This document shows, in pieces, positions 42,201-49,542 of a stretch of DNA of 64,000 nt; position 1 is the first letter of the stretch, and each line of letters begins with the position of its first letter. This stretch comes from Hymenobacter sp. YIM 151500-1 (lineage in GTDB: Bacteria; Bacteroidota; Bacteroidia; Cytophagales; Hymenobacteraceae). Location of the stretch: assembly GCF_025979885.1 (NCBI RefSeq), contig NZ_CP110139.1, positions 3,616,001-3,680,000 of the forward strand. The letters run 5' to 3'. The notes under the pieces are model-generated. The model was not told the origin of the DNA and did not search any database. It saw nothing but the letters and a program-made list of their open reading frames with translations. The translations under genes were made by a program, and so were the position numbers.

Positions 42201-43347
42201 AGGAATCGTGTACTACAACAATGGCGGTACGTACACCGCTCTGCCCACCACAGGCGCCGCTGTTCAGCTGACGACGGCGCAAGCAGCTACGCTTCGGTTT
42301 GATCCGGCTGCTGGCTTCGCGGGTAACGCCTTCTTCACCTACACGGCTACCGACAACCTGGGCAGCATATCCGCTCCGGCTCTGTACACCATTCCGGTAG
42401 CGCAGGACCTGAACGCTGTGTATGCCTACACGCCGCAGAAAGGTGGCACTACCTCGTACAACAACAACGACGTGCTGGCCTTTGTAACGGACGTGAATAC
42501 GCTGCGTGCGGCTGCGTCGGGCTCGGTGTATGATGCCACAACTGGCGCCCTGCTGGCCGGAGCTAGCAACGGCCTGGCTACCACCGGTACCAACGCCACT
42601 ATTCCGGCCGCCACTCGCACGACGCTGAACAACGCCGGCATCGACTTCAACTCAACTACGGGCCAGTTCTTCGTGTTGAACCGTCTGCTGCTCCGCGCCG
42701 GCACCTACACAGCTAGCGTAACGACAGTGGACCTGAACGGCGGCGTGACTACGCAAAACGTAAGCATCACCATCGGCCCCCGCCCGCTGCCCGTGACGCT
42801 GGTGGCCTTCCAGGCCCAGGCTGCGGGCAGCAGCGCCCAGCTGAGCTGGCGTACGGCCCAGGAGCTGAACAACGACCGGTTTGAGGTAGAGCGCAGCTTC
42901 GACACCCGCTCGTTCCAGGCCATCGGCACGGTGCGCGGGCAGGGCACCACTACCGCTACCACTACGTATAGCTTCACCGATGCCGACGTGGCAGCTAAGG
43001 CGCAAGGCCACCCGGTGTACTACCGCCTCAAGCAGGTGGACACCGACGGTACTACCCACTACAGCTCGGTGCAAGTGGTTTCCTTCACGGGGCAGCCGGT
43101 AACCGCTGCTGCCACGCTCTACCCTAACCCCGCCACCACGGCCACGGGTGCTACGCTGAACCTGACGACGCTGCCCGCCGGTACCTACCAGGTAACCCTG
43201 ACGGATGCCGCTGGCCGCCTGGTGCAGACGCTGACCGTACCGAACAGCCTGCGGGTGCTGCCTCTGGAGACACTGCCCCAGGGCACCTACCTGGTCGGCA
43301 TCCGGGGAGAAAACTACCGCACCGTGCTACGCCTGGTGAAAGAATAA
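36298..43347 (+). CDS. Large multidomain T9SS-secreted adhesin
   Basis: A 2,349-residue secreted surface protein. Its signal peptide (residues 1-25, ending PAWAQV) fixes the start at 36298. About 115-residue modules sharing GxLYYN...AAQAASLxFDPA...F.YTxTD recur three times (near 220-340, 535-650 and 1916-2035). A PA14-like sugar-binding domain lies near 350-510 (GLTAEYYTGYF, FSDDASYMWIDGD). A tandem-Ig/cadherin-like unit is near 650-735 (NGTYTYTPNTGYTGTDSFTY), and a lectin-like region near 745-925. Seven DUF11-type repeats span about 1037-1915 (e.g. YTVVATNNGPSVASNV). A fibronectin-like unit (LSWRTAQELNNDRFEVERS) precedes the C-terminal type A sorting domain (LYPNPAT..., ending TVLRLVKE). It is probably exported by the type IX system and attached to the surface. 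The first ~650 bp are more A/T-rich. Confidence 0.92.
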   Translation: MKTSLRILGLLLALVPLGVLPAWAQVTRTLDFSNASYGGSWVNRAATAVPVGSTVTTVSSAYNVNGSGTVAGTGATNGTYSFSTGTLNGVTTLFWVVNYPAGSNKTSRVTFTFNRPLANFRVQVQDIDRNDAAGTSFVDRVTFEGANGGTAVTPSLAASLPTAGAINGNTAEGNTANLTASNTTITASFANPITSLTLTYQNTSGANDVGQQGIGINNMSWNAALPVANNVTNAATLASTAGQTDIDNPSATLDGGTVNSYTITQVPSANQGILYYNSTGTTYVAVAASQVLTAAQAASLQFDPASTFAGGNVQFRYTVTDDAGQTSASASAATFTIPIAAIAAPATCGVSYFDNTNSFSGLTAEYYTGYFNDNLSFFNSNTPKLRRVDAQVNFTTNTFGDLVASGAADNSVADPNNFSARYRGSIFIATAGTYTFDVFSDDASYMWIDGDALQAVPSLATAIVNNAGSHAPQSAPTKVAVNLSRGLHNILIFYGEGGGGNSVELRYFAAPAGSGITANSVVPSSVLCAGRSGLPPVANNITNTSTIFRTAGQTLISELDASDADGTIASYTIRTLPTAASGVLYYNTTGTTYAAVTVGQVLTLDQATSLRFDPAPNFVGNATFTYSATDNSGFESNSDATYTIPITDVVVTARNDSYEVPKNTAVTGNVILNDTEPSYAPLVASRVTNPANGTVTVNANGTYTYTPNTGYTGTDSFTYRVCSSVTTTQCATATVNLRIYDSGAACTSSTGPNLLENPEFTNGDTGFTSDYNYVSAAANAATTNGNRGLVPENTYAVDANANTYHQAFQGTDYDGTGRFLMINGSATIQRMYSQTITVQRNRYYTFSAYFNNLLPPGSANGLPEVGFVINGTGVSSTQVVQESPDRWVKYSSIWYSGNNTTAIFEIRNVSTVAGGNDLGIDHVYFGTCNVPPVANSDLRTTLPGTTVSFSATGNDVDGDGTLNLSSVDLDPAAANQQTSVVVSGKGTFTVDASGNVTFAPVPGFTGTASIPYTIIDNDGAISNPGTLTVTVQYPPIDLATTISASPTATVTAGQNLTYTVVATNNGPSVASNVRETVTLPAGLASNGNTVTFTINGAASTAPTYDNTTGVVTFPTIGTLASGSNTTYTIAVRAPGAGPITAVAAVVADNSDTNTANNTASTSVAVAPVYDVATTITGPTSVVSGNLATYTVATTNLNTTGALSPAPNVLQTVQLPTGLTNVFVSNNGTYNSSTGVVTFPVLASLPLGQTVLNTISFPATGAVTASATVVGNFGGTTNAGDISTANNARTATATSVTAATTASANLTATISTSTPSVNPNGTATITATVQNNGPSAATNVVQRIVLVPGLVAGSTLTGLPTGATYDTNTGIVTLATASSLAIGAQQTATLQFRVPASGVVLAATSVSSATSDPVAADNVASTKVTIGSVADISTALAGPATALAGQRMAYAVTTTNNSGALASNVMQTVSIPAGLTDVSVSGGGMYDAATGVVTFTLGALPAGSQQVNSISFSTASTGNILATASVGTTTLESSATNNRATVTTAVQSSVDVTVSVNGPASTPVFSPATYVVVTTNNGPNSAASVAPTLQLPAGLTVVSLPAGATYNSTTGLVTLASISNLASGISVVNSITVVMPDVAQLVAVAQASVSGTADRNLDNNQAGITTVSSTPTDQVADLSVTLTSSASTVAAGQPVTLTATFRNGTLDAAVNALPQLSLPAGLNIPAGNISNGGTYNATTGLVTWPTVASMATNASLSYTVIVPAPGSGTLAAAASITSSTSDSAPANNAATTSVVITAQADVTTVVSGPAVVTAGSTVTYSVVTLNNGPSAAANVVQQVTLPAGVTAANLPSGASQSGTVVTFATIASQAAGAAGQVTNTFTITAPNTNYAVVGNVSTATSETNSGNNSSTVNTTLFNQPPTALDVVNLLQVPQGNTAGQQNISPLSATDDGTVSSYAILPSSLPTTAQGIVYYNNGGTYTALPTTGAAVQLTTAQAATLRFDPAAGFAGNAFFTYTATDNLGSISAPALYTIPVAQDLNAVYAYTPQKGGTTSYNNNDVLAFVTDVNTLRAAASGSVYDATTGALLAGASNGLATTGTNATIPAATRTTLNNAGIDFNSTTGQFFVLNRLLLRAGTYTASVTTVDLNGGVTTQNVSITIGPRPLPVTLVAFQAQAAGSSAQLSWRTAQELNNDRFEVERSFDTRSFQAIGTVRGQGTTTATTTYSFTDADVAAKAQGHPVYYRLKQVDTDGTTHYSSVQVVSFTGQPVTAAATLYPNPATTATGATLNLTTLPAGTYQVTLTDAAGRLVQTLTVPNSLRVLPLETLPQGTYLVGIRGENYRTVLRLVKE

Positions 43348-43366
43348 GCAAATCAATTTGCCCTGC

Positions 43367-43400
43367 AAAAGCCCTTCTGCCGCTGGCGGAAGGGCTTTTT
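43367..43400 (+). terminator. Rho-independent terminator after the adhesin
   Basis: aaaagcccttctgcc pairs with ggcggaagggctttt around a short gct loop, one G-T wobble, and ends in five T residues. It starts 20 bp after the adhesin stop. Confidence 0.85.
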
Positions 43401-43477
43401 CGTGACCCGACGGCAAGCCCGGCCTAACCCGCGCCTGCACTAGCCGGTATAGACCTCGCACGTAGCCTTGTTTTTGT

Positions 43478-44440
43478 ATGTCAGTTACAATCCGCCGCCA
43501 CCGGCCGGCCGGTCAGTCCTTGACCGATGTAGATGTGGTCATTATAGGAGCCGGCAGCGCCGGCCTGAACGCGGCCCTGGTGCTGGGGCGCTGCTTGCGC
43601 CGGGTGCTGGTGTGCGACGGGGGGCGCCCCCGCAACACCGAGTCGCCGGCCGTGCAGGGCTTCCTGACCCGCGACGGTACCAAGCCCGCCGAGCTGCTGC
43701 GCCTGGCCCGCGAGCAGCTTCGGCCCTACGAGTCGGTGGAAATCCGGCCGGCCCGCGTAACGGCGCTGGCGCGGCAGGGCCACCTGTTTGAGCTAAAGCT
43801 GGAGGGCGAAACCGGCCGCCCGTCCACCGTCACGGCCCGCAAGGTGCTGCTGGCTACCGGCGTCGAAGACGAGCTGCCGCCCATCGACGGCATGCGCCAG
43901 CTCTGGGGCAAGGGCGTGCTGCACTGCCCCTACTGCCACGGCTGGGAAGTGCGCGACCAGCCCCTGGCCGTGTACGGGCGGGCAAAGATGGTAACGGGCC
44001 TGGCCCTGCTGGTGAGCCGCTGGAGCAAGGACGTCGTGGCCTGCATCGATGGACCCGGCGTCCTGACTGAAAACGCCCGCCGCCGCCTGCACCGCCAGAA
44101 AATCAAGATTCGGGAGGAGCCGGTGGTGCGCCTGGAAGGCACCGCCTCGGGCCAGTTGCAGTGCATCGTCTTTGAGTCGGGTGAGAAACTGGAGCGGGCG
44201 GCCGTGTTCATCCACGCCCACCAGCACCAGCGCACCACGCTCATTGAGCAGATTGGCTGCCGCATCACCAGCAAAGGCGCCGTGTGGGTTAGTAAAACGC
44301 AGCAAACCTCCGTTCCCGGCCTCTACGCCGCCGGCGACAACACTCCTGGCCTCCAGCAAGCCATCCTGGCCGCCGCCGACGGAGCCCGCGCTGCCATCCA
44401 CATCAACGAAACCCTGACGCGGGAAGAGTGCCCGAAGTAG
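43478..44440 (+). CDS. Thioredoxin reductase-like FAD oxidoreductase (CPYC)
   Basis: A 320-residue flavoprotein of the thioredoxin-reductase fold. It has the FAD-binding VDVVIIGAGSAGLNAALVLG (residues 17-36), a redox-active CPYC at residues 150-153 (HCPYCHGWE), and the second FAD motif near TSVPGLYAAGDNT. The NAD(P)H-binding loop is degenerate: AVYGRAKMVTGLALL has no GxGxxA. Direct reduction by NADPH is therefore doubtful, and another electron donor may be used. Cysteine spacing matches the gliotoxin/holomycin-oxidase-like TrxR relatives as well as bacterial CPYC reductases. It is monocistronic, followed by a hairpin. Confidence 0.87.
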   Translation: MSVTIRRHRPAGQSLTDVDVVIIGAGSAGLNAALVLGRCLRRVLVCDGGRPRNTESPAVQGFLTRDGTKPAELLRLAREQLRPYESVEIRPARVTALARQGHLFELKLEGETGRPSTVTARKVLLATGVEDELPPIDGMRQLWGKGVLHCPYCHGWEVRDQPLAVYGRAKMVTGLALLVSRWSKDVVACIDGPGVLTENARRRLHRQKIKIREEPVVRLEGTASGQLQCIVFESGEKLERAAVFIHAHQHQRTTLIEQIGCRITSKGAVWVSKTQQTSVPGLYAAGDNTPGLQQAILAAADGARAAIHINETLTREECPK

Positions 44441-44458
44441 GGGGTGGTGAGTAAGCAA

Positions 44459-44497
44459 GACACCCCGCCCGGCGGATACGCTGCTGTGCGGGGTGTC
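44459..44497. terminator. Hairpin between convergent genes
   Basis: gacaccccgc (44459-44468) pairs exactly with gcggggtgtc (44488-44497), loop 19 bases. It lies between the flavoprotein and the opposed barrel gene. A T-run is short (cctgttg), so termination is inferred from position. Confidence 0.55.
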
Positions 44498-44563
44498 CTG
44501 TTGAGACGTACTCTGCCAGATGGGAACTATTTACCAGTGCCTGAGTAAAGAACAACCGGAAGC

Positions 44564-45253
44564 TCACCTGATATTATACCGCATTCCAATGCTGAGCGCA
44601 CTGGTGCCGCCCCACTTGGGTATGAGCAGATACCGGGCAACCGATGGCGACAAGCCAGCCGTATTTCTGCTGATGGTAGCGTCGGACACGAGTTCCAGTC
44701 GTTTTTTTCTCCCAAGCGCGTACCGCAGCCCTAGGCCCCCTGTGGCATAAGTTGCAGTAGCTTTCTCGGAAGATTGAACATCCTCCACCACTTGTCCTCC
44801 TTCAGTTGTTGTTCTGGTGCTATTAAAACGTGATTGAAGCAGTGTGACGCCGCCTAGTACATCTACCTTAAGTCGCTCAGATACTGCAACCAAGCTATAT
44901 CTGGCTAAAACAGGAAGTACAGTCGTCCATTCCTCTTTTTTTCTTTTGGTTTGGCTGGGGATTCCTGCAATAGTAGTTCCGGTACTAGTTTGGTTTATTT
45001 CTTTGGTGCGATACAAGATACCCACCTGCAACGCGAGACGGGGGCTGACGAAATAGCCAATATTAACCTTGGCTGGCCCTACCGTGGGTTTATGAGGTGA
45101 CCCGGAAGAATATACGAAGGCATATCGTTGGCTCGCGGCATGCAGTTCCATGTATAGCCGACGAGCAGGAAAAGGAGCCCGCTGGGCACATGCTACTGAG
45201 GCGCATAAAGTAAGCGCGCAAACCAGAACTACGGAACGAACAGGCGAATTCAT
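44564..45253 (-). CDS. Outer-membrane beta-barrel-like protein, unknown
   Basis: I do not recognise a named family. The 229 residues start with a signal peptide (1-23, ending SVACAQ), followed by alternating strands such as ARRLYMELHAASQRYAFVY, GYFVSPRLALQVGILYRT, LLIPKWGG and SALSIGMRYNIR at the C-terminus. This pattern is typical of small 8-10-strand outer-membrane barrels (PorT/OmpW-like). Its ATG overlaps by one base the stop of the lipoprotein gene upstream (TAATG), so the two are a coupled operon. Local DNA is clearly more A/T-rich than the surroundings. Confidence 0.75.
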   Translation of the reverse strand: MNSPVRSVVLVCALTLCASVACAQRAPFPARRLYMELHAASQRYAFVYSSGSPHKPTVGPAKVNIGYFVSPRLALQVGILYRTKEINQTSTGTTIAGIPSQTKRKKEEWTTVLPVLARYSLVAVSERLKVDVLGGVTLLQSRFNSTRTTTEGGQVVEDVQSSEKATATYATGGLGLRYALGRKKRLELVSDATISRNTAGLSPSVARYLLIPKWGGTSALSIGMRYNIR

Positions 45254-46242
45254 TAGCGGGGCTTGGAACAGAAGTAAACGTAATCACCACCAGCGCCCTT
45301 ATTTAGGTCTTGCCCATCTACAAATCTCCATCCTGATGGAGGCTGAGCATTGCTGTTGTTGGACACTAGTACGCCGACTTCTATGGGTGGCCCTTCTGCT
45401 GGGTCCTTCACCATATAGGCGTATATATAACTGCCGCCCGCCCCATCATTCAGGTCCGGCGTGTTCCATTGATTCACAAAACCTCCGGGCCGTTGAATAG
45501 GCAGCAAATTACCTAGCGGAAAATTGCCTATAAAATCTCCAAAAGGAGCTTCGAGCGTTTGTAAATTACGTACAAATCCTTCTGTCACACGATCAGTTCG
45601 TCCAAAGGAGTCGCCTAGTCGCACCCTTCTAGGATTGCGAGTAAACGTCAGATACATGGTTGCCCCACCGGCACCGCTGTTGAGGTTGGCTCTGATGCTG
45701 GTATAACCATCCATTGGATGAGCGTCTGCATCATAATTACGGGCCCACGCTATTTTTAAATCAGCTATGTATCCGTCAGGATTGTCTGTCCCATTGTACA
45801 GGGCTTGCCCTTCACTGCTCACGAAATATGTAGTAGGTCCAGGAATGAAAACGCAATCTGGATCATCAGGTCTGTCCTCGCAGGGAACCTTGAGGGTTCC
45901 CATATCGGGGAAACCACCTATACCTTTTGCATTCGCCCAGTTACTATCCAGCGTCAATCTTTTTGCGAAATCCATTTTTGGACGCGAAGAACGCTTGCCT
46001 TCCTTAGCCTCTACCCAAGTATCGTCGCTGACATACTGCCCGATAGGGTCAATGATACTTCCTGCCTTTACTTTGTTTACGAAATCTCTCCAGACAGCAT
46101 TCACTTTGGCTGCCTTGGATTCCTGCGTCTGATCAGGCTTGGGAGAGGTATCATTCGTTTCCTCTTTGGAGCAGCCTATAAGACTGCCAGTAAATACTGC
46201 GGTGACTACCGTAGCAGTCCGCACACGAGAAAAAATGAGCAT
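45253..46242 (-). CDS. Lipoprotein with three MABP-like GAGG repeats
   Basis: A 329-residue predicted lipoprotein: signal peptide then lipobox SLIGC at about residue 24, with a charged linker (KEETNDTSPKPDQTQESK). The C-terminal half carries three copies of a LNxGAGGxxxY motif: ANLNSGAGGATMYLTFTR (near 185), DLNDGAGGSYIYAYMVKD (near 262) and DLNKGAGGDYVYFCSKPR (near 311). This resembles the repeated hairpin of MABP/beta-prism domains, which bind membranes or sugars in eukaryotic MVB12 and related proteins. The assignment is by motif only. ATG 46242 is chosen because the upstream codons lack signal character. It is co-translated with a barrel protein, suggesting a surface complex. Codon use is A/T-richer than in the neighbours. 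Confidence 0.7.
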   Translation of the reverse strand: MLIFSRVRTATVVTAVFTGSLIGCSKEETNDTSPKPDQTQESKAAKVNAVWRDFVNKVKAGSIIDPIGQYVSDDTWVEAKEGKRSSRPKMDFAKRLTLDSNWANAKGIGGFPDMGTLKVPCEDRPDDPDCVFIPGPTTYFVSSEGQALYNGTDNPDGYIADLKIAWARNYDADAHPMDGYTSIRANLNSGAGGATMYLTFTRNPRRVRLGDSFGRTDRVTEGFVRNLQTLEAPFGDFIGNFPLGNLLPIQRPGGFVNQWNTPDLNDGAGGSYIYAYMVKDPAEGPPIEVGVLVSNNSNAQPPSGWRFVDGQDLNKGAGGDYVYFCSKPR

Positions 46243-46374
46243 AGCACTTATGATTAGGTGAAAGAAAAATAAAGCCTTCTGTCTCCAAAAAAGGAGGCAG
46301 GACAACCACTTTGGCAATAGGTGTGTGAGAAGGAATTAGTCAGCAGAAGCTAGCTCTAATATGAGCGAATTAAG

Positions 46375-46404
46375 TAAAGATATGATGTTTTTTATAATGC
46401 CAAA
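46375..46404 (-). promoter_or_regulatory. Candidate promoter for the lipoprotein-barrel operon
   Basis: Read on the minus strand, TTTGG (46404-46400) is followed about 17 bases later by TATCTTTA (46382-46375), close to the Bacteroidetes TTTG / TAnnTTTG consensus. It would give a leader of roughly 125 bases before the ATG at 46242. Confidence 0.5.
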
Positions 46405-46479
46405 CATTTTTGTTTATATCTATTCATAATTACCACCTCGTATCTTTCTGGCTCGCTCTACCCTGCAAGCCGCTGATTG

Positions 46480-48990
46480 ATGATGAAGTACGCTTATTCA
46501 TTGCTGCTCCTGCTGCTAGTGGGCATACCGGGGGCGCGGGCCCAGCGCATCGTGTGCAGCGGGCACGTAACCGAAGCCGCCACCGGGCAGCCCGTGCCTT
46601 TTGCCTCCGTATTTGTGCGCGGCACCAGCCAGGGCACCACCGCCGACGACAACGGCCGGTACCAGCTCACGTTGGCCGGTCCCGCCGACACGCTGGTGGC
46701 TACGGCCATCGGCTTTGCCCCCCAGCGCAAAGCCTTGCCTGGGGGCGCCAGCCGTTTCACCGTCAACTTTGCGCTGGGGCCGGGGTCGGTGTCGCTGGGG
46801 GAAGTGGTGGTGCGGCCCCGCGAAAACCCCGCCTACGCCATTCTACGCCGGGTGCAGCAGCAGAAGCCCCGCAACGACAAGCGCCAGCTCACGGCCTTCG
46901 AGTTTGACTCCTACAACCGCACCGAAGTAAGCCTGCGCAACTTGCCCGCCCAGCTGGGCCGCCGCACGGTGCTGGGCCAGATAACTCGGGTGGCCGACAG
47001 CCTGGGCGTGCCCCGCGACTCCAGCGGCCGGCCCGTGGTGCCTATTTTCGCCTCCGAGGTGTTGTCGCGCTTCTATCAGCTCAACCAGCCCCTGCGCAAA
47101 CGAGAGGTCATTCGGCAGCGCCAGCTGCGCGGCGCGGCCCCGCGCGAAGGCTCGGTGGTGTCGCAGATTTTGGGGGCCTCGTTTCAGGACTGGGACTTTT
47201 ACCTGAACTGGCAGCAGCTGCTGGGCAAGGACTTTATTTCGCCCATTGCTGACGGGTGGCGGTTCACCTACGAGTACGAGCTGCAGGATTCGGTGTGGGT
47301 GGGGGAGGACTTCTGCTACCGGTTGGCCGTAGCGCCGCGCCGGCCCCAGGACCTGGCCTTTACGGGCACCATCTGGATAACCAAGGAAGGCTACGCCCTG
47401 CGCCGCCTCGACCTGCGCGTAAGCCCGCGGGCCAACCTCAACTATGTGGAGGGGGTGCAGGTAAGCCAGGAGCTGACGCCCACCCCAGCCGGACCCTGGC
47501 TGCCGCGCCGCACCCGCGTAGTCATCGGCCTCAAGCCCACTAAGGGCAGCACCGGCGTGGAGGCCCGCTTTATTACCGTCAACTCCGCCTTCGACGCAAA
47601 CCAGCCGCACCCGCTGCCCTTCTACGACCGGCCCCTGGAAACCGCGCCCGAAGCCTTCCAGACGCCGGCCGACTACTTCGCCCGGCACCGCCCCGACTCG
47701 CTCAGCACCACCGAGCAGGCTACGCTGGCCGCCCTCGACTCGGTGCAGCGCCTGCCAGCCGTGCGCTCCGTGCTCGAAATAGCCGACGTGGCCGTGAACG
47801 GCTACTACCGCGCCGGCCGCTTCGATCTGGGGCCCGTGCTGAGCACCTACGGCTTCAACAACATCGAGGGGCACCGCCTGCGGGTAGGCTTCCGGACTAC
47901 GCCCGAGCTGAGCCGCGACTGGCTGCTGCGCACCTACCTGGCCTACGGCACCCGCGACGGGCGCTTCAAGTACGGCCTGCGCGTGAACCGCATCCTGGAC
48001 CGCCAACGCTGGACGGTGCTGGGCTTCGAGCACCGCCACGACATCGACCAGGTGGCGTTGCTCGACAACGACTACGCCCTGGAAAACCCGCTGTTCGAGG
48101 CCTCGGCCCGCCTGGGCAACATCAGCAGCGGCCGGCCCCTGCGCCGCACCCTAACCACGGTGTCGGCCCAGACCGACCTGTTTCGGGGCTTCACGCCGCG
48201 GGTGCTGCTGCGCTACCAGCACTTCACGCCCCTATATAGCTTCGCCTACTACACCGAGACACCCGCCCCCGGCGCCCCCACCGACGACCAGTTCAGCCTG
48301 GCCGAGGTGGTGCTGGAAACCCGCTACGCCCCCGACGAAGTGCTGGTGCAGGACAACCAGAACCGTCGCACGCCCATCGGGCTTAAGCGCTGGCCGGTGT
48401 TTACCCTGCGCTACACCCGCGGCGTGCACGGCCTGCTGGGGGCCGATTTCAGCTACCACAAGTTCAACCTGCTCATCGACCAGAGCATCCGCCTGGGCCA
48501 GCTGGGCCGCACCGACTACCGCCTCGACGCGGGCTACATTCCCAGCACGGTGCCGTACCCGGTGCTTAAAACCCACCTCGGCAACGAGTCCCCATTCTAC
48601 AACAGCGGGGCCTTCAACCTGATGCGCTTCTTCGAGTTTGTGAGCGACCGGTACGTGGCTTTCCGGTTCGAGAACTACTTCGATGGCTTCCTGCTGAACT
48701 CGGTGCCGGCCATCCGGCAGCTCAACTGGCGGCTGGTAGCCACCGGCAATGTGCTGTGGGGCGGCGTGAGCGAGGCCAACCGCCGCATCATCCCGGCCCA
48801 GGACCCCAAAACGGGCGCTCCGTTGCCGTCTTTCCGCAGCCTGAGCCGCGCGCCCTACGCCGAGGTGGGCTACGGCATCGAGAACATTCTGAAGGTGGCG
48901 CGCGTCGACTTTCTGCACCGGCTTACGTATCGTAACTCCCCGGGAGCCCGTACCTTCGGGGTGAAAGTGAGCCTGCAATTCAAGCTCTAG
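46480..48990 (+). CDS. DUF5686 protein with carboxypeptidase-regulatory-like domain
   Basis: An 836-residue outer-membrane protein typical of Bacteroidetes. After a signal peptide (about 1-20, ending ARAQ) comes a CarboxypepD_reg-like domain (VCSGHVTEAATGQPVPFASV to about residue 105), then the long DUF5686 region. That region is rich in strands with aromatic residues and ends FGVKVSLQFKL, a barrel-like terminus. Related proteins are TonB-receptor-like but lack a plug. The function is unknown, possibly in surface assembly or uptake. ATG 46480 was taken; an upstream TTG at 46477 and an ATG at 46483 change only one residue. No operon partner is obvious. Confidence 0.88.
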   Translation: MMKYAYSLLLLLLVGIPGARAQRIVCSGHVTEAATGQPVPFASVFVRGTSQGTTADDNGRYQLTLAGPADTLVATAIGFAPQRKALPGGASRFTVNFALGPGSVSLGEVVVRPRENPAYAILRRVQQQKPRNDKRQLTAFEFDSYNRTEVSLRNLPAQLGRRTVLGQITRVADSLGVPRDSSGRPVVPIFASEVLSRFYQLNQPLRKREVIRQRQLRGAAPREGSVVSQILGASFQDWDFYLNWQQLLGKDFISPIADGWRFTYEYELQDSVWVGEDFCYRLAVAPRRPQDLAFTGTIWITKEGYALRRLDLRVSPRANLNYVEGVQVSQELTPTPAGPWLPRRTRVVIGLKPTKGSTGVEARFITVNSAFDANQPHPLPFYDRPLETAPEAFQTPADYFARHRPDSLSTTEQATLAALDSVQRLPAVRSVLEIADVAVNGYYRAGRFDLGPVLSTYGFNNIEGHRLRVGFRTTPELSRDWLLRTYLAYGTRDGRFKYGLRVNRILDRQRWTVLGFEHRHDIDQVALLDNDYALENPLFEASARLGNISSGRPLRRTLTTVSAQTDLFRGFTPRVLLRYQHFTPLYSFAYYTETPAPGAPTDDQFSLAEVVLETRYAPDEVLVQDNQNRRTPIGLKRWPVFTLRYTRGVHGLLGADFSYHKFNLLIDQSIRLGQLGRTDYRLDAGYIPSTVPYPVLKTHLGNESPFYNSGAFNLMRFFEFVSDRYVAFRFENYFDGFLLNSVPAIRQLNWRLVATGNVLWGGVSEANRRIIPAQDPKTGAPLPSFRSLSRAPYAEVGYGIENILKVARVDFLHRLTYRNSPGARTFGVKVSLQFKL

Positions 48991-49074
48991 CTTGCCGCTG
49001 CCTCGGTCACGCTGGCCTTTCAGTGCCCGCCAACCAGGGAATCAAACCGGCCTTTTTCTTGTAGTAGACCCAAT

Positions 49075-49350
49075 ATGCCAAAGTACGAAGTTGCCAACCT
49101 GACCCTGGCGGAAGCCACCCGCCACGCCCCGTTTATCGACTATGCCCGCTGCGTGGACGCCAGCCAGCGCCCCTACAACCACGTGGGCGACTGGCCCGAG
49201 GAAGGCCAGCTCTACCCCGTGCGCGTTGTGGAGTCGCGCACCGAGGGTATGCCGCTGGTGCACGTCCTTGGCTTCGAGGGTGAAGCCCCCTATTACAATG
49301 CCTACGGCCCTCACCGCTTCGAAATGCTGCTCACTGTCTGGCTCAATTAG
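49075..49350 (+). CDS. Small conserved-looking protein of unknown function (91 aa)
   Basis: I do not recognise a family. The 91-residue protein is acidic to neutral, without signal or membrane segment. Codon use is like that of neighbouring genes, and the frame ends just before a terminator region. Visible features are several aromatic and histidine residues (FIDYARCVDASQRPYNHVGD, YYNAYGPHRFEML) and a single cysteine. It lies 84 bp after the DUF5686 gene in the same direction and may be cotranscribed. Coding status is supported by GC-position bias, but function is unknown. Confidence 0.65.
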   Translation: MPKYEVANLTLAEATRHAPFIDYARCVDASQRPYNHVGDWPEEGQLYPVRVVESRTEGMPLVHVLGFEGEAPYYNAYGPHRFEMLLTVWLN

Positions 49351-49537
49351 AGAAGTGAGAAGGTGAGACATTATTGGAGAAGTGAGACTTTGTTTTGCTA
49401 CTCATAATCCTGTTTTCAAGACGAACACCCATCTTTAGAAACAGAAAAGCCAGCCGCGGAACGCAGCTGGCTTTTCTGTTTCTAGAAGTGGTCATTAGCA
49501 AGAAGTCTCACTCCTCATGTCTCACCCTCTCACTTCT
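49351..49537. repeat. Inverted agaagtgaga repeat flanking a terminator
   Basis: agaagtgagaaggtgagaca (from 49351) is complementary, with one mismatch over 21 bases, to 49517-49537. A second partial copy, ggagaagtgagac, is at about 49376-49388 with gtctcactcc near 49505-49514. The arms surround the hairpin at 49437-49483 between convergent genes. Confidence 0.65.
49437..49483. terminator. Bidirectional terminator
   Basis: A perfect 18-bp stem (49437-49454 with 49466-49483) with A-rich start and T-rich end (agaaacagaaaagccagc and its complement) lies between the convergent small-protein and TlpA-like genes. It should work in both directions. Confidence 0.85.
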
Positions 49538-49542
49538 GAAAA

